Shown in pieces: positions 13,854 to 23,204 of a stretch of DNA of 64,000 nt; the first letter of the stretch is position 1; each line of letters opens with the position of its first letter. Source of the stretch: Anaeromyxobacter dehalogenans 2CP-1 (GTDB lineage: Bacteria > Myxococcota > Myxococcia > Myxococcales > Anaeromyxobacteraceae); the NCBI RefSeq assembly GCF_000022145.1, contig NC_011891.1, positions 558,001-622,000 on the forward strand, read 5' to 3'. The notes under the pieces were generated by a model. It had not been told where the DNA came from. It did no database searches and saw only the letters and a list, made by a program, of their open reading frames with translations. The position numbers were made by a program, and so were the translations under genes.

Positions 13854-15041
13854 ATGAGCGCGTCCGCCCCCGTCCTGCTCGGCTACGGCACCCGCCCGCT
13901 CCCGTTCCCCTCCGGCGTGCCGGCGCGCGTGCTCGCGGCCCCGCCCGCGCCGGCGGTGGCCGACCTGCCCGCGGCGCTGGACGCGGCGCTCGCGCACCCG
14001 GAGGGCGCCCGGCCGCTGCAGGAGGTGGCCGGCCCGCGCACGCGCGTGCTGGTGATCGTGAGCGACGCGTCGCGCGACGAGCCGCGCGCCGAGCTCTTCG
14101 CGGCGGTGCGGCGCGCGCTCGCGGTGGTGCCCGACGACCACCTCACCGTCGGCGTCGCGAACGGCACGCACGGGCCCGGGCCGCTCGCGGCGCTCGGGCT
14201 GCCGGAGGACGTGTTCCGGCGGCACCGCGTGGTGAACCACGACGCGCGCGACGAGGCGTCGATGGTGGAGATGGGCCGCACCAGCCGCGGCACTCGCCTG
14301 CGGGTGAACCGGTGCGTGGCGGAGAGCGACCTCGTCGTCACCACCGGCCGCGTGAAGCCGCACTACTTCGCCGGCTGGGGCGGCGGCGCGAAGGGGATCT
14401 TCCCCGGGCTCGGGCACGACGACGACATCCGCCAGAACCACAAGCTGAAGGCCGACCCCGCCTCCAGCCTGGGCCGCGCCGACGGCAACCCGTGCCGCGA
14501 GGACCTGGAGGAGGCGATCCGGCGGCTCGGGCGCGACACGTACATGCTGAACGTGGTCGAGGCCGGCGGGGTGGTGCTGGGCGCGGTGGCGGGCGACGTG
14601 GTCTACGCGCACCGCGCCGGCGTGCGCATGGCGCGGCCGTGGTGCGAGGTCGCCGCCGAGCCCGCCGACGTGGTGGTGGTCTCGGCGCCGCTGCCGGTCT
14701 CCGGCAGCCTGTACCAGGCCTCGAAGCTGGTCCCGCCGGCGGGGATGCTGCTGCGGGAGGGCGGAGTGGTGATCGTCTGCGCAGAGTGCCCCGGCGGCGT
14801 CGGGCCGCTCAGGACGGTCAACGAGGGCATCTTCCAGCTCGGCGTCCGCCGCTTCCTGCCCGAGCGCTACGCGCTCCTCCTCGTCTCGGGCATGCCCGAG
14901 ACCACCGTCCGCGAGACCTACGCCACGTTCGCGCCCTCGCTGGACGCGGCGCTCGCGAGCGCGCGGGAAATCGTCGGCAAGGCCGAGCCGGACGTCCTCG
15001 TCCTTCCGGACGCCGGCGATCTCGTCCCGCGGCGGCGCTGA
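13854..15041 (+). CDS. larA: LarA-family nickel-pincer racemase/epimerase homologue
   Basis: 395 aa, full length for the family. The residues that hold the nickel-pincer nucleotide in lactate racemase are all present at nearly the same numbers: His106 in NGTHGPG, His170 and Lys180 in GRVKPHYFAGWGGGAKGIFPG, and His196 in RQNHKL. The N-terminal domain contains VLVIVSDASRDEPR. These enzymes racemise or epimerise alpha-hydroxy acids, and substrates vary widely. The cofactor makers larB, larC and larE are not in this window, so the gene stands alone here between a Ca ATPase (divergent) and an aminotransferase (34 nt downstream). Whether it acts on lactate cannot be told from sequence. Confidence 0.85.
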   Translation: MSASAPVLLGYGTRPLPFPSGVPARVLAAPPAPAVADLPAALDAALAHPEGARPLQEVAGPRTRVLVIVSDASRDEPRAELFAAVRRALAVVPDDHLTVGVANGTHGPGPLAALGLPEDVFRRHRVVNHDARDEASMVEMGRTSRGTRLRVNRCVAESDLVVTTGRVKPHYFAGWGGGAKGIFPGLGHDDDIRQNHKLKADPASSLGRADGNPCREDLEEAIRRLGRDTYMLNVVEAGGVVLGAVAGDVVYAHRAGVRMARPWCEVAAEPADVVVVSAPLPVSGSLYQASKLVPPAGMLLREGGVVIVCAECPGGVGPLRTVNEGIFQLGVRRFLPERYALLLVSGMPETTVRETYATFAPSLDAALASAREIVGKAEPDVLVLPDAGDLVPRRR

Positions 15042-15075
15042 TCGCCTCGCGGGCGCGTGGTAATCTCGCGCTCCC

Positions 15076-16374
<1,299 letters not shown>

Positions 16375-16395
16375 GCCGCCGGCCGTCGCCGGCCG

Positions 16396-17250
16396 CTAGT
16401 GCCGGTGCCCGTGATCGTGGCCGTGGCCGTGATCGTGGCCGTGGCCGTGATCGTGGGTGTGCTCGGCGGCGTGGGTGTGCTCGGCGGCGTGGTCGTCCGC
16501 GTGCGTGTGATCGTGCCCGTGCCCGTGCTCGTGCGTGTGCGACCGCGCGTGCGCTGGCCTCAGGATGGGCCGCCGCAGCTCCTCCAGCCACGCGATCCAG
16601 CGGTCCATGCCCTCGCCCGTGCGAGCGGACAGCTCGATCACCTTCGCGGTCGGCATGACGTGCGCGATGGCGTCGCGGAGCTTCGGGAGATCCACGTCGA
16701 GGTGGGGGACGAGGTCCACCTTGCTGACCAGCACCAGGTCCGCCGCCTTGAACATCACCGGGTACTTGAGCGGCTTGTCCTCGCCCTCGGTGACCGAGAG
16801 CACCACCACGTTCGCCGCCTGGCCCAGGTCGTAGATGGCCGGGCACACCAGGTTGCCGACGTTCTCGATGAAGAAGACGTCGGTGTCGCGCCAGGGGAAG
16901 TCGTGCAGGCTGCGGTGCACGAGCTCGGCGTCGAGGTGGCACGCCTGGCCGGTGGTGATCGCCTTCGACGGGATGCCCGCCTTCTCGAGCCGGCGCGCGT
17001 CGTTGTCGGTGGCGAGGTCGGCGGACACCGCGCCGAGCTTCCAGCCCTTCGACGCCGCGGCCTTCGCGGTCGCCTCGAGCACGCCGGTCTTTCCGGCGCC
17101 GGGCGAGCCCATGATGTTGAGCGCCAGGACGCCGGCCTCGAGGAAGTGCTCCCGGTTGTGGCGGGCGGCGCGATCGTTGCCGGCCAGGATCTTCTCGTGC
17201 AGCTCCACCGGGACGAGCTCGGGGTCACCGCAGCCGCAGGTCGTGCACAT
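16396..17250 (-). CDS. hypB: Hydrogenase/urease nickel-insertion GTPase HypB with C-terminal His tail
   Basis: 284 aa. The extreme N-terminus MCTTCGCG carries the CxxCGC high-affinity metal site. The SIMIBI GTPase follows: P-loop GSPGAGKTG, switch region with TTGQACHLD, ENVGNLVCP and SKVDL. The last ~50 residues contain more than 20 histidines in HGHDH and AEHTH repeats; in many HypB proteins such a stretch lies between the N-terminal Cys motif and the GTPase, so its C-terminal place here is unusual. It loads Ni2+ into the hydrogenase large subunit with HypA. Its ATG overlaps the hypA stop (TGATG), so the pair is translationally coupled. It is the last gene of the leftward hyp operon. Confidence 0.95.
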   Translation of the reverse strand: MCTTCGCGDPELVPVELHEKILAGNDRAARHNREHFLEAGVLALNIMGSPGAGKTGVLEATAKAAASKGWKLGAVSADLATDNDARRLEKAGIPSKAITTGQACHLDAELVHRSLHDFPWRDTDVFFIENVGNLVCPAIYDLGQAANVVVLSVTEGEDKPLKYPVMFKAADLVLVSKVDLVPHLDVDLPKLRDAIAHVMPTAKVIELSARTGEGMDRWIAWLEELRRPILRPAHARSHTHEHGHGHDHTHADDHAAEHTHAAEHTHDHGHGHDHGHGHDHGHRH

Positions 17251-17594
17251 CAGGGCACCTCCATGTCGATGCTGTCGAGGGTGAGCGCGTCCGAGCCCTC
17301 GTCGAGCCGGGCCGGGACGTCGCAGGTCGGGCAGCGCAGGACCGCGCCGCGCGCGATGGGGGCGCGGCAGGCCGGGCAGGACCAGCGCGCCTCCAGGCGC
17401 TTCAGGGTGAGCGGGGTGTCTGCGCACAGGCTGCCGGCGCGGAACGTCTCGTAGGCGGTGCGGAACAGCTCCGGGTCCACGCCGGAGAGCTCGCCCACGC
17501 TCACGGTGAGCCCGCGGATCGCGAGCGCCTCGCGCCGCCGCGCCTCCTGCTCCACGCGCCGGACCAGCGCCTCCACCAGGGAATACTCGTGCAT
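17250..17594 (-). CDS. hypA: Hydrogenase nickel-incorporation protein HypA
   Basis: 114 aa, the normal family length. It starts MHEYSLVEAL, where the N-terminal Met-His-Glu forms the nickel site, and has two zinc-binding pairs, CPAC and CPTC, around residues 73-91. It delivers nickel to the hydrogenase active site together with HypB. An AGG-type ribosome site precedes the ATG. It follows hypE by 14 nt and overlaps hypB by one base. Confidence 0.95.
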   Translation of the reverse strand: MHEYSLVEALVRRVEQEARRREALAIRGLTVSVGELSGVDPELFRTAYETFRAGSLCADTPLTLKRLEARWSCPACRAPIARGAVLRCPTCDVPARLDEGSDALTLDSIDMEVP

Positions 17595-17608
17595 GCGGCT
17601 CGACCTGC

Positions 17609-18634
17609 CTAGCAGATGCGCGGCAGGAGCTCCCCCTCGGGCTCGGCCAGCATCCGCCTGCCGAAGCCGGTGTCGAGGATCACCGCGCCGGGCCGCTCGG
17701 CGATGGCCCGCGCGAACACGGTGGCGCGCGCGCCGAGCGGGTGGGCCCGCAGCGCCGCCAGCACCTTGTCGGCCGAGCGGGCTCGCACGCCGATCACCGC
17801 CTTGCCCTCGTTCGCGACGAGCAGCGGGTCGATGCCGATCATCTCGCCGGCGGCGCGCACCTCGTCGTTCACCGGCAGCGACGGCTCGTCCACCACGATG
17901 CCGACGCCGCCCTTCGCCGCCATCTCGTGCAGCACGCCCGCCACGCCGCCGCGGGTCGGGTCCTTCATCGCGACCACGTCCTCACCGCCGGCGGCGAGCG
18001 CCGCGCGCACCAGGCCGTTGATGGGCGCGACGTCGGAGCGGAGGTCGCCCTCGAGGCGCAGATCGTGCCGGCGCGCCATCACGGCCATGCCGTGGTCGCC
18101 GATCGAGCCGGTGACGACGAGCAGGTCGCCGGCGCGCAGCCCGGCGTCCGAGACCACCCGGTCCGCCAGCGCCACGCCGGTGGTGTTGAGCAGGAGGCCG
18201 TCCACCTGGCCCTTGCCCATCACCTTGGTGTCGCCGGTGACGAACGGCGCGCCGGCCTCCTTCGCCGTCTCGCGCATCGAGGCCACCACCCGCTCCAGGT
18301 CGGCGCGCGGGAAGCCCTCCTCGATGATCACCGCGCAGGTGAGCCCCACCGGCTCGGTGGCGCCCATCATGGCGAGGTCGTTCACCGTGCCCGAGACGCT
18401 GATCCGGCCGATGTCGCCGCCCGGGAAGAAGATGGGGTGCACCACGTGAGAGTCGGTGGTGATCACCAGCCAGCGGTCGCCCACGCGGATGGCCGCGCCG
18501 TCGTCCAGCGCCGAGAGGCCGATGCCGTCCACCGGCGAGGCCAGCGAGAGGAACACGTCCTCGATGAGCTGGCGCATGGCGCGCCCGCCGGAGCCGTGCT
18601 TCAGGCCGATCTTCTGCTGCACCTTCGTGTCCAT
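17609..18634 (-). CDS. hypE: Hydrogenase maturation factor HypE (carbamoyl dehydratase)
   Basis: 341 aa. It begins LKHGSGGRAM, as in PurM-like HypE proteins, has GDTKVMGKGQVDG (ATP-binding region) and KDPTRGGVAGVLHE, and ends in the canonical PRIC. The terminal Cys accepts carbamoyl from HypF and is dehydrated by ATP to the thiocyanate that supplies the active-site cyanide ligands. The gene sits 16 nt after hypD and 14 nt before hypA in the same operon. Confidence 0.95.
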   Translation of the reverse strand: MDTKVQQKIGLKHGSGGRAMRQLIEDVFLSLASPVDGIGLSALDDGAAIRVGDRWLVITTDSHVVHPIFFPGGDIGRISVSGTVNDLAMMGATEPVGLTCAVIIEEGFPRADLERVVASMRETAKEAGAPFVTGDTKVMGKGQVDGLLLNTTGVALADRVVSDAGLRAGDLLVVTGSIGDHGMAVMARRHDLRLEGDLRSDVAPINGLVRAALAAGGEDVVAMKDPTRGGVAGVLHEMAAKGGVGIVVDEPSLPVNDEVRAAGEMIGIDPLLVANEGKAVIGVRARSADKVLAALRAHPLGARATVFARAIAERPGAVILDTGFGRRMLAEPEGELLPRIC

Positions 18635-18650
18635 GGGTCTCCGCGCCTTC

Positions 18651-19787
18651 CTAGCCGACCTTGCGCAGATCGGGCACGCCGCCGTACGTGTGCCAGATCC
18701 GGCACTGCCCCTCCGACGACACCATGCACGCCCCCACCGGCGACTCGGGGACGCAGGTGGTGCCGAACAGCGCGCAGTGCTCCGGGGTGGCGAGGCCGAG
18801 CATGATCCGGCCGCAGAGGCACCCCTTCGCCTCCTCCTCCGCCGCCGCGTCGCGCACGCCCGCCGTGTCGATGCGGAAGCGCTTGCGGGCGTCGAGCGAG
18901 GCGAGCTCCGGCACCAGCTCGAGGTTGCCGCCCGGGACCTCGGCGATGCCGCGCCAGCGGCCGGTCACGGTCCGGAACGCCCGCCACAGCGAGCGCTGCG
19001 CCGGGAGGTTGCCCTCCTTCGTCACGCAGCGCGGGTAGACGTTCGCCACCTCGGGCCGACCCTCGCGGATGAGCTCGGTGAGCTTCACCAGCGCCGCCAG
19101 GATGTCGAGCGGCTCGAACCCGGCCACCACCACCGGCGCGCCGGTGCGGGCCGCGAACGGCTCGAAGATGGCCCAGCCGGTGATGATCGCGGCGTGCCCG
19201 GCCGCGATGTAGCCCTCGATGTGCGTCTCCTTCGAGGCGGCCACGATCTCCATCGCCGCCGGGACGTACTTGTGGACCGAGAGGATGGAGAAGTTCGGGG
19301 GCGGGGACGCGAGCGCCACCGCCGCGGTGGCCACCGCGGTGGTCTCGAAGCCGCTCGCCAGGAACACCACCTGCTCGTCGGGGTGCGCATGGGCGAGCTC
19401 GACCGCCTGCGAGATCGAGTACACCACCTCGACCTTGCCGCCGTCGGCCTGCGCGTCGGCGAGCGAGCGCGCGGTGCCGGGGAGCCGGAGCATGTCACCG
19501 TACGTGCACACGCGCACGCCCTGCATCGCCAGCGCGACCGCCTCGTCCACCTCGGGGCCGTCGGTGACGCAGACCGGGCAGCCCGGGCCCATGATGAGCT
19601 CCAGGCCGGGCGGGAGCACCGCGCGCAGGCCGAAGCGGGCGATGGCCTGCTCGTGGCTGCCGCACACGTGCATCACCGACACCTCGCGGCCGATGGCGTC
19701 CATGTTGTGGCGGAGCGCCTCGGCGAGCGCGCGGGCGCGGGCCGGATCGCGGAACTTGAGCTGCCGGAAGAGATCCTCGTTCGACAT
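18651..19787 (-). CDS. hypD: Hydrogenase Fe(CN)2CO scaffold protein HypD
   Basis: 378 aa with the family's conserved Cys pattern: VMHVCGSHE near residue 41, GPGCPVC near 70, and a C-terminal cluster including CxCGRIMLG and FGTTCVPESPVGACMVSSEG, which binds the [4Fe-4S] cluster. HypD works with HypC to assemble the iron centre with CN and CO ligands before transfer to the large subunit. GGAGG precedes the ATG at a normal distance. It starts 12 nt after the hypC stop. Confidence 0.95.
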   Translation of the reverse strand: MSNEDLFRQLKFRDPARARALAEALRHNMDAIGREVSVMHVCGSHEQAIARFGLRAVLPPGLELIMGPGCPVCVTDGPEVDEAVALAMQGVRVCTYGDMLRLPGTARSLADAQADGGKVEVVYSISQAVELAHAHPDEQVVFLASGFETTAVATAAVALASPPPNFSILSVHKYVPAAMEIVAASKETHIEGYIAAGHAAIITGWAIFEPFAARTGAPVVVAGFEPLDILAALVKLTELIREGRPEVANVYPRCVTKEGNLPAQRSLWRAFRTVTGRWRGIAEVPGGNLELVPELASLDARKRFRIDTAGVRDAAAEEEAKGCLCGRIMLGLATPEHCALFGTTCVPESPVGACMVSSEGQCRIWHTYGGVPDLRKVG

Positions 19788-19799
19788 CGCGGGGCCTCC

Positions 19800-20087
19800 C
19801 TACTTCTGGTCCTTCCCGGCGGCCATCTCGCCCCGGACGTCGGCGGCCATGAGGTCCTCCTTCGCGCCGGAGACCTCCAGGATCTGGTCGAACAGCGCCA
19901 GCGTCTCCTGGACCTCCTCCGGCGGGATGCGCCGGATGGCGAAGCCCACGTGGTTGAGCACGTAGTCGCCGACCTGCACCGGCTCGTCCACGATGTCGAG
20001 GCGGAGCGACTTGCGCACGCCGAAGAAGTCCACCGTGGCGTCGAGCCCGTCGATGGCGATGACCTTCCCTGGAACCCCGAGGCACAT
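19800..20087 (-). CDS. hypC: Hydrogenase assembly chaperone HypC
   Basis: 95 aa beginning MCLGVPGKV, with the essential Cys2 that binds the iron precursor and the large subunit, and the OB-fold continuation VQVGDYVLNHVGFAI. The C-terminal 20 residues are a charged tail beyond the usual HypC length of about 75-90. It lies 27 nt downstream of hypF and 12 nt upstream of hypD, the common F-C-D-E order. Confidence 0.95.
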   Translation of the reverse strand: MCLGVPGKVIAIDGLDATVDFFGVRKSLRLDIVDEPVQVGDYVLNHVGFAIRRIPPEEVQETLALFDQILEVSGAKEDLMAADVRGEMAAGKDQK

Positions 20088-20114
20088 GTCTTCCGTCTCC
20101 TCCAGCGGCCGGCG

Positions 20115-22436
20115 CTAGGCGCGGGCCACCGCGTCGGCGACCACCGCCTGGCCGAGCGCGATCCCGCCGTCGCCGGGCGGCACCTCGCCGTGCTGGTATA
20201 CCGCGAACTCCCCGTCCAGCCGCGCGCGGATCGCCTCCGCGAGCCGCGCGTTCTGGAAGCAGCCGCCGGTCAGCACCACCGGCAGCTTCCCCGTCCGGCG
20301 CGCCGCGCGCCGGACCTGCTCGGCGCCGGCCGCGGCGAGCGCCGCGTGGAACCGGGCCGACATCTCCCCCGCCGGCCGGGCCGCGAGGACGTCCGCGGCG
20401 AGCGCACGCCAGAGCGGGCGCAGGTCGAGCGCCTCCACCGGCCCGGACGCGTCGAGGTCGAACGGGTAGGGCGCCGCCTCGTGGCCGTGCGCGGCCGCGT
20501 CGAGCGCGAGCGCCACCTGGCCCTCGAAGCGCGCCGAAGGGCGGCAGAGCGCCAGCGCGCCCGCGGCGTCGAAGGCGCGGCCGGCGCCGTGCGCGGGCGG
20601 CGCGTTCAGGCCGGTGGCCAGCATGCGGCGGACGACCTCCAGCTCCCGCGCCGGCACCCCCGCGAACAGGGGGAGCCGGTCGAGCGGCGCGTCCTCGCCG
20701 AACGCGTCGAGCAGCGCGGCGAGCGCGATGCGCCAGGGATCGCGGATGGCGCGGTCGCCGCCCGCGAGTGGCACCGGCCGGAAGGTCGCGAGCCGGTCGA
20801 ACCGCGCCGCCTCGGCGAGCAGCAGCTCCCCGCCCCAGGACGCGCCGTCGGTCCCGAGCCCGGTGCCGTCCCAGCACAGCGCCAGCGCCGGGCCCTCGAG
20901 CCCGTGCTCGGCCATGCAGGCGGCCGCGTGCGCGTGGTGGTGCTGGACCTCGACGAGCGGGAGCGCCAGCGCCCCGGCGCGCTCGCGGGCCCAGCGCGTG
21001 GAGAGGTAGAGCGGGTGGAGGTCGCAGGCGAGCAGCTCGGGGCGGAAGGCGAGGAACGTCTCCAGCCGCGCCACCGCCGCCTCGAACGCGCCGTAGGTCT
21101 CGAGGCCGTCGAGGTCTCCCACGTGCGGGCCGAGGGTGGCCTCGTCCCCGCGCGCCAGGCAGCAGGCGTTCTTGAGCTGCGCGCCCGCCGCCAGCACCGG
21201 GCGGGCGAAGCGCCGGGCGGTGCGCACCGGGCGCGGCACGAACCCGCGGCTGCGGCGCATGACCATGGGCCGCCCCGCCACCACCCGCGCCACCGAGTCG
21301 TCGCAGCGCGACGCGATGGCCCGGTCGTGCACCAGGAACAGGTCGGCGATGCCGGCGAGCCGCGCCAGCGCCTCGCCGTCCTCGAAGGCGATGGGCTCGT
21401 CGGAGAGGTTCGCGCTCGTCATCACCAGCGGCACGCCCGCGTCGGCGAGCAGGAGATGGTGGAGCGGCGCGTACGCGAGCATGAGGCCGACGATCGGGCT
21501 GCCCGGCGCGATCTCGGCGGCGAGCGCCGCGTCCGGGCGCCGCCGGCACAGCACGATGGGGCGCTCGGGAGACGTGAGCAGCGCCGCCTCCGCCGGCGAG
21601 ACCTCGGCGAGCGCCCGCGCGGCGTCGAGGTCGGCCACCATCACCGCGAGCGGCTTCTCCTCGCGCCGCTTCCGCTCGCGCAGCGTCCGGACCGCGGCGG
21701 GCGCGCTCGCGTCGCACGCGAGGTGGTACCCGCCGAGCCCCTTCACCGCGGCGATCCCGCCCGCCCGCAGCAGGTCGGCGCAGTCGCGGATCGGGTCGGC
21801 CGAGGGTCGTGGCGCGCCGGCGGCGTCGCGCAGCGCGACGCGCGGGCCGCAGGCGGGGCAGGCGTTCGGCTGCGCGTGGAAGCGCCGGTCGAGCGGGTCG
21901 CCGTACTCGCGCGCGCAGGCGGGGCACATCCGGAAGCCGGCCATGGTGGTGGCGGGCCGGTCGTAAGGGACGTCGAGCGCGATGGTGAAGCGCGGGCCGC
22001 AGGCGGTGCAGTTCGTGAACGGGTAGCGGTGGCGGCGATCGGCGGGGTCGCCGAGCTCGCGCAGGCACTCGGGGCAGGTGGCGAGATCCGGCGGGATGGC
22101 GACCCGGCGCTCGGCCGACCTGCCGCTCTCGACGATCTCGAAGCGCGGCGCCGGCTCGGCGGGGATCACCTCGGCGCGCAGCGCTGCGATCGAGGCTGCG
22201 GGCGGGCGGTCGCTCACCAGGCGGGCCTGGAACGCGTCGAGCGCGGCGGGCGAGCCGAACGCCTCGATGGTCACGCCGGCGGCGTCGTTCCGGACGCGGC
22301 CGGTCACGCCGGTCTGGTGCGCGAGCCGGTAGACGAACGGACGGAAGCCGACGCCCTGCACCGTGCCGCTCACGGCGATGCGTCGCCCTTCGGCGGAGAG
22401 GTCCGGCCCGCCGTCTGTGGTCCGCTGCGTGGTCAT
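20115..22436 (-). CDS. hypF: Carbamoyltransferase HypF
   Basis: 773 aa with all four regions in order: acylphosphatase-like domain (VSGTVQGVGFRPFVYRLA, about 19-110), two zinc motifs (CPECLRELGDP...CTACGPRFT and CPACAREYGDP...CPACGPR, about 120-200), a YrdC-like domain (KGLGGYHLACDA and onwards), and a Kae1-like C-terminal domain (VQHHHAHAAACMAEH and LTGGCFQNARLA). It makes carbamoyl-adenylate from carbamoyl phosphate and passes it to the HypE tail. No ribosome site is seen before ATG 22436. A 144-nt gap separates it from the protease gene, room for a promoter, but none is clear. Confidence 0.95.
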   Translation of the reverse strand: MTTQRTTDGGPDLSAEGRRIAVSGTVQGVGFRPFVYRLAHQTGVTGRVRNDAAGVTIEAFGSPAALDAFQARLVSDRPPAASIAALRAEVIPAEPAPRFEIVESGRSAERRVAIPPDLATCPECLRELGDPADRRHRYPFTNCTACGPRFTIALDVPYDRPATTMAGFRMCPACAREYGDPLDRRFHAQPNACPACGPRVALRDAAGAPRPSADPIRDCADLLRAGGIAAVKGLGGYHLACDASAPAAVRTLRERKRREEKPLAVMVADLDAARALAEVSPAEAALLTSPERPIVLCRRRPDAALAAEIAPGSPIVGLMLAYAPLHHLLLADAGVPLVMTSANLSDEPIAFEDGEALARLAGIADLFLVHDRAIASRCDDSVARVVAGRPMVMRRSRGFVPRPVRTARRFARPVLAAGAQLKNACCLARGDEATLGPHVGDLDGLETYGAFEAAVARLETFLAFRPELLACDLHPLYLSTRWARERAGALALPLVEVQHHHAHAAACMAEHGLEGPALALCWDGTGLGTDGASWGGELLLAEAARFDRLATFRPVPLAGGDRAIRDPWRIALAALLDAFGEDAPLDRLPLFAGVPARELEVVRRMLATGLNAPPAHGAGRAFDAAGALALCRPSARFEGQVALALDAAAHGHEAAPYPFDLDASGPVEALDLRPLWRALAADVLAARPAGEMSARFHAALAAAGAEQVRRAARRTGKLPVVLTGGCFQNARLAEAIRARLDGEFAVYQHGEVPPGDGGIALGQAVVADAVARA

Positions 22437-22580
22437 GCGGCGCGGCGCGTGCGCCTCGGCCTTCCGTGCTGGGGCGGCGCGAGCTTACCGCCGCGCGTTT
22501 CGCCGCCGCAACGCGCGGCGGCCACCCGGTCGATCAACGTCCGCTTGCCCGTCGCGCATTCCCTGCGGGCGGGCCCGGCG

Positions 22581-23108
22581 CTAGCCGGCGCGGCCCTTCT
22601 CCCACCACAGGTCCGGCTCGGCGGGTGGGTCGCGGGGTCGCGGCGCGACGCCCAGCGCCCGGAGCTCGGAGAGCACCTGCTCGACCGCCGCCGGCACCGC
22701 CGCCTGCACCGCCGGGGAGAGCGCGCAGCCGAGATCGGTCCGCTCCGCCACCACGCCCACCAGGCGCACCGTGGCCGGGCACACGCCCATGAACTCCGCG
22801 TTCATCACCGCCTCGCGCAGCCCGGGCTCGTGGGGGCTCACGGCCAGCACCGGCGAGCGCTTCACCAGGTCCTCGCGCGAGTAGGTCCGCAGCTCGCCCG
22901 GCGCGGCGCGCGCCTTCACCGCGTCCACCAGGACGGCCGCGTCGAGGCCCGCGAAGTAGGCGGTGAGGTCGAGGCCGGGCGTGCCGGCGTCCACCACCTC
23001 GACGCCGGGCAGCTCCCAGCCCGCCTCCAGCACCTTCACCACGTATGGCCCGACGGCGTCGTCGCCGGTGAGCACGTTGCCGATGCCGAACACCGCGATG
23101 CGCGCCAC
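22581..23108 (-). CDS. hybD: Hydrogenase maturation endopeptidase (HyaD/HybD/HupD family)
   Basis: 175 aa from a GTG with GGAGGAGG upstream. The M52 family pattern is visible: GIGNVLTGDDAVGPYVVK near the N-terminus with the first nickel-sensing acidic residue, a second in DAGTPGLDLT, and the third metal-binding residue, a His, in SPHEPGLREAVMNAEF. It removes the C-terminal extension of the large subunit after nickel insertion. It follows hybC by 96 nt, but an intrinsic terminator lies between them, so expression may rely on read-through or on its own promoter. Confidence 0.92.
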   Translation of the reverse strand: MARIAVFGIGNVLTGDDAVGPYVVKVLEAGWELPGVEVVDAGTPGLDLTAYFAGLDAAVLVDAVKARAAPGELRTYSREDLVKRSPVLAVSPHEPGLREAVMNAEFMGVCPATVRLVGVVAERTDLGCALSPAVQAAVPAAVEQVLSELRALGVAPRPRDPPAEPDLWWEKGRAG

Positions 23109-23140
23109 CCCGGGCCTCCTCCCCGCGCGGCGGGGCCTCC

Positions 23141-23181
23141 GAAAAGACCGATCCCGTCCTCGGCGGTCGAGGACGGGATCG
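23141..23181 (-). terminator. Intrinsic terminator after hybC
   Basis: On the leftward strand a 14-bp perfect stem (CGATCCCGTCCTCG with its complement, 23149-23162 and 23168-23181) with a 5-nt loop is followed by GTCTTTTC. This stem plus short T-run separates the structural hydrogenase genes from the maturation genes, and would let the cell make more enzyme subunits than maturation proteins. Confidence 0.75.
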
Positions 23182-23204
23182 GGTGTACCACTCGACGCAG
23201 GAAG

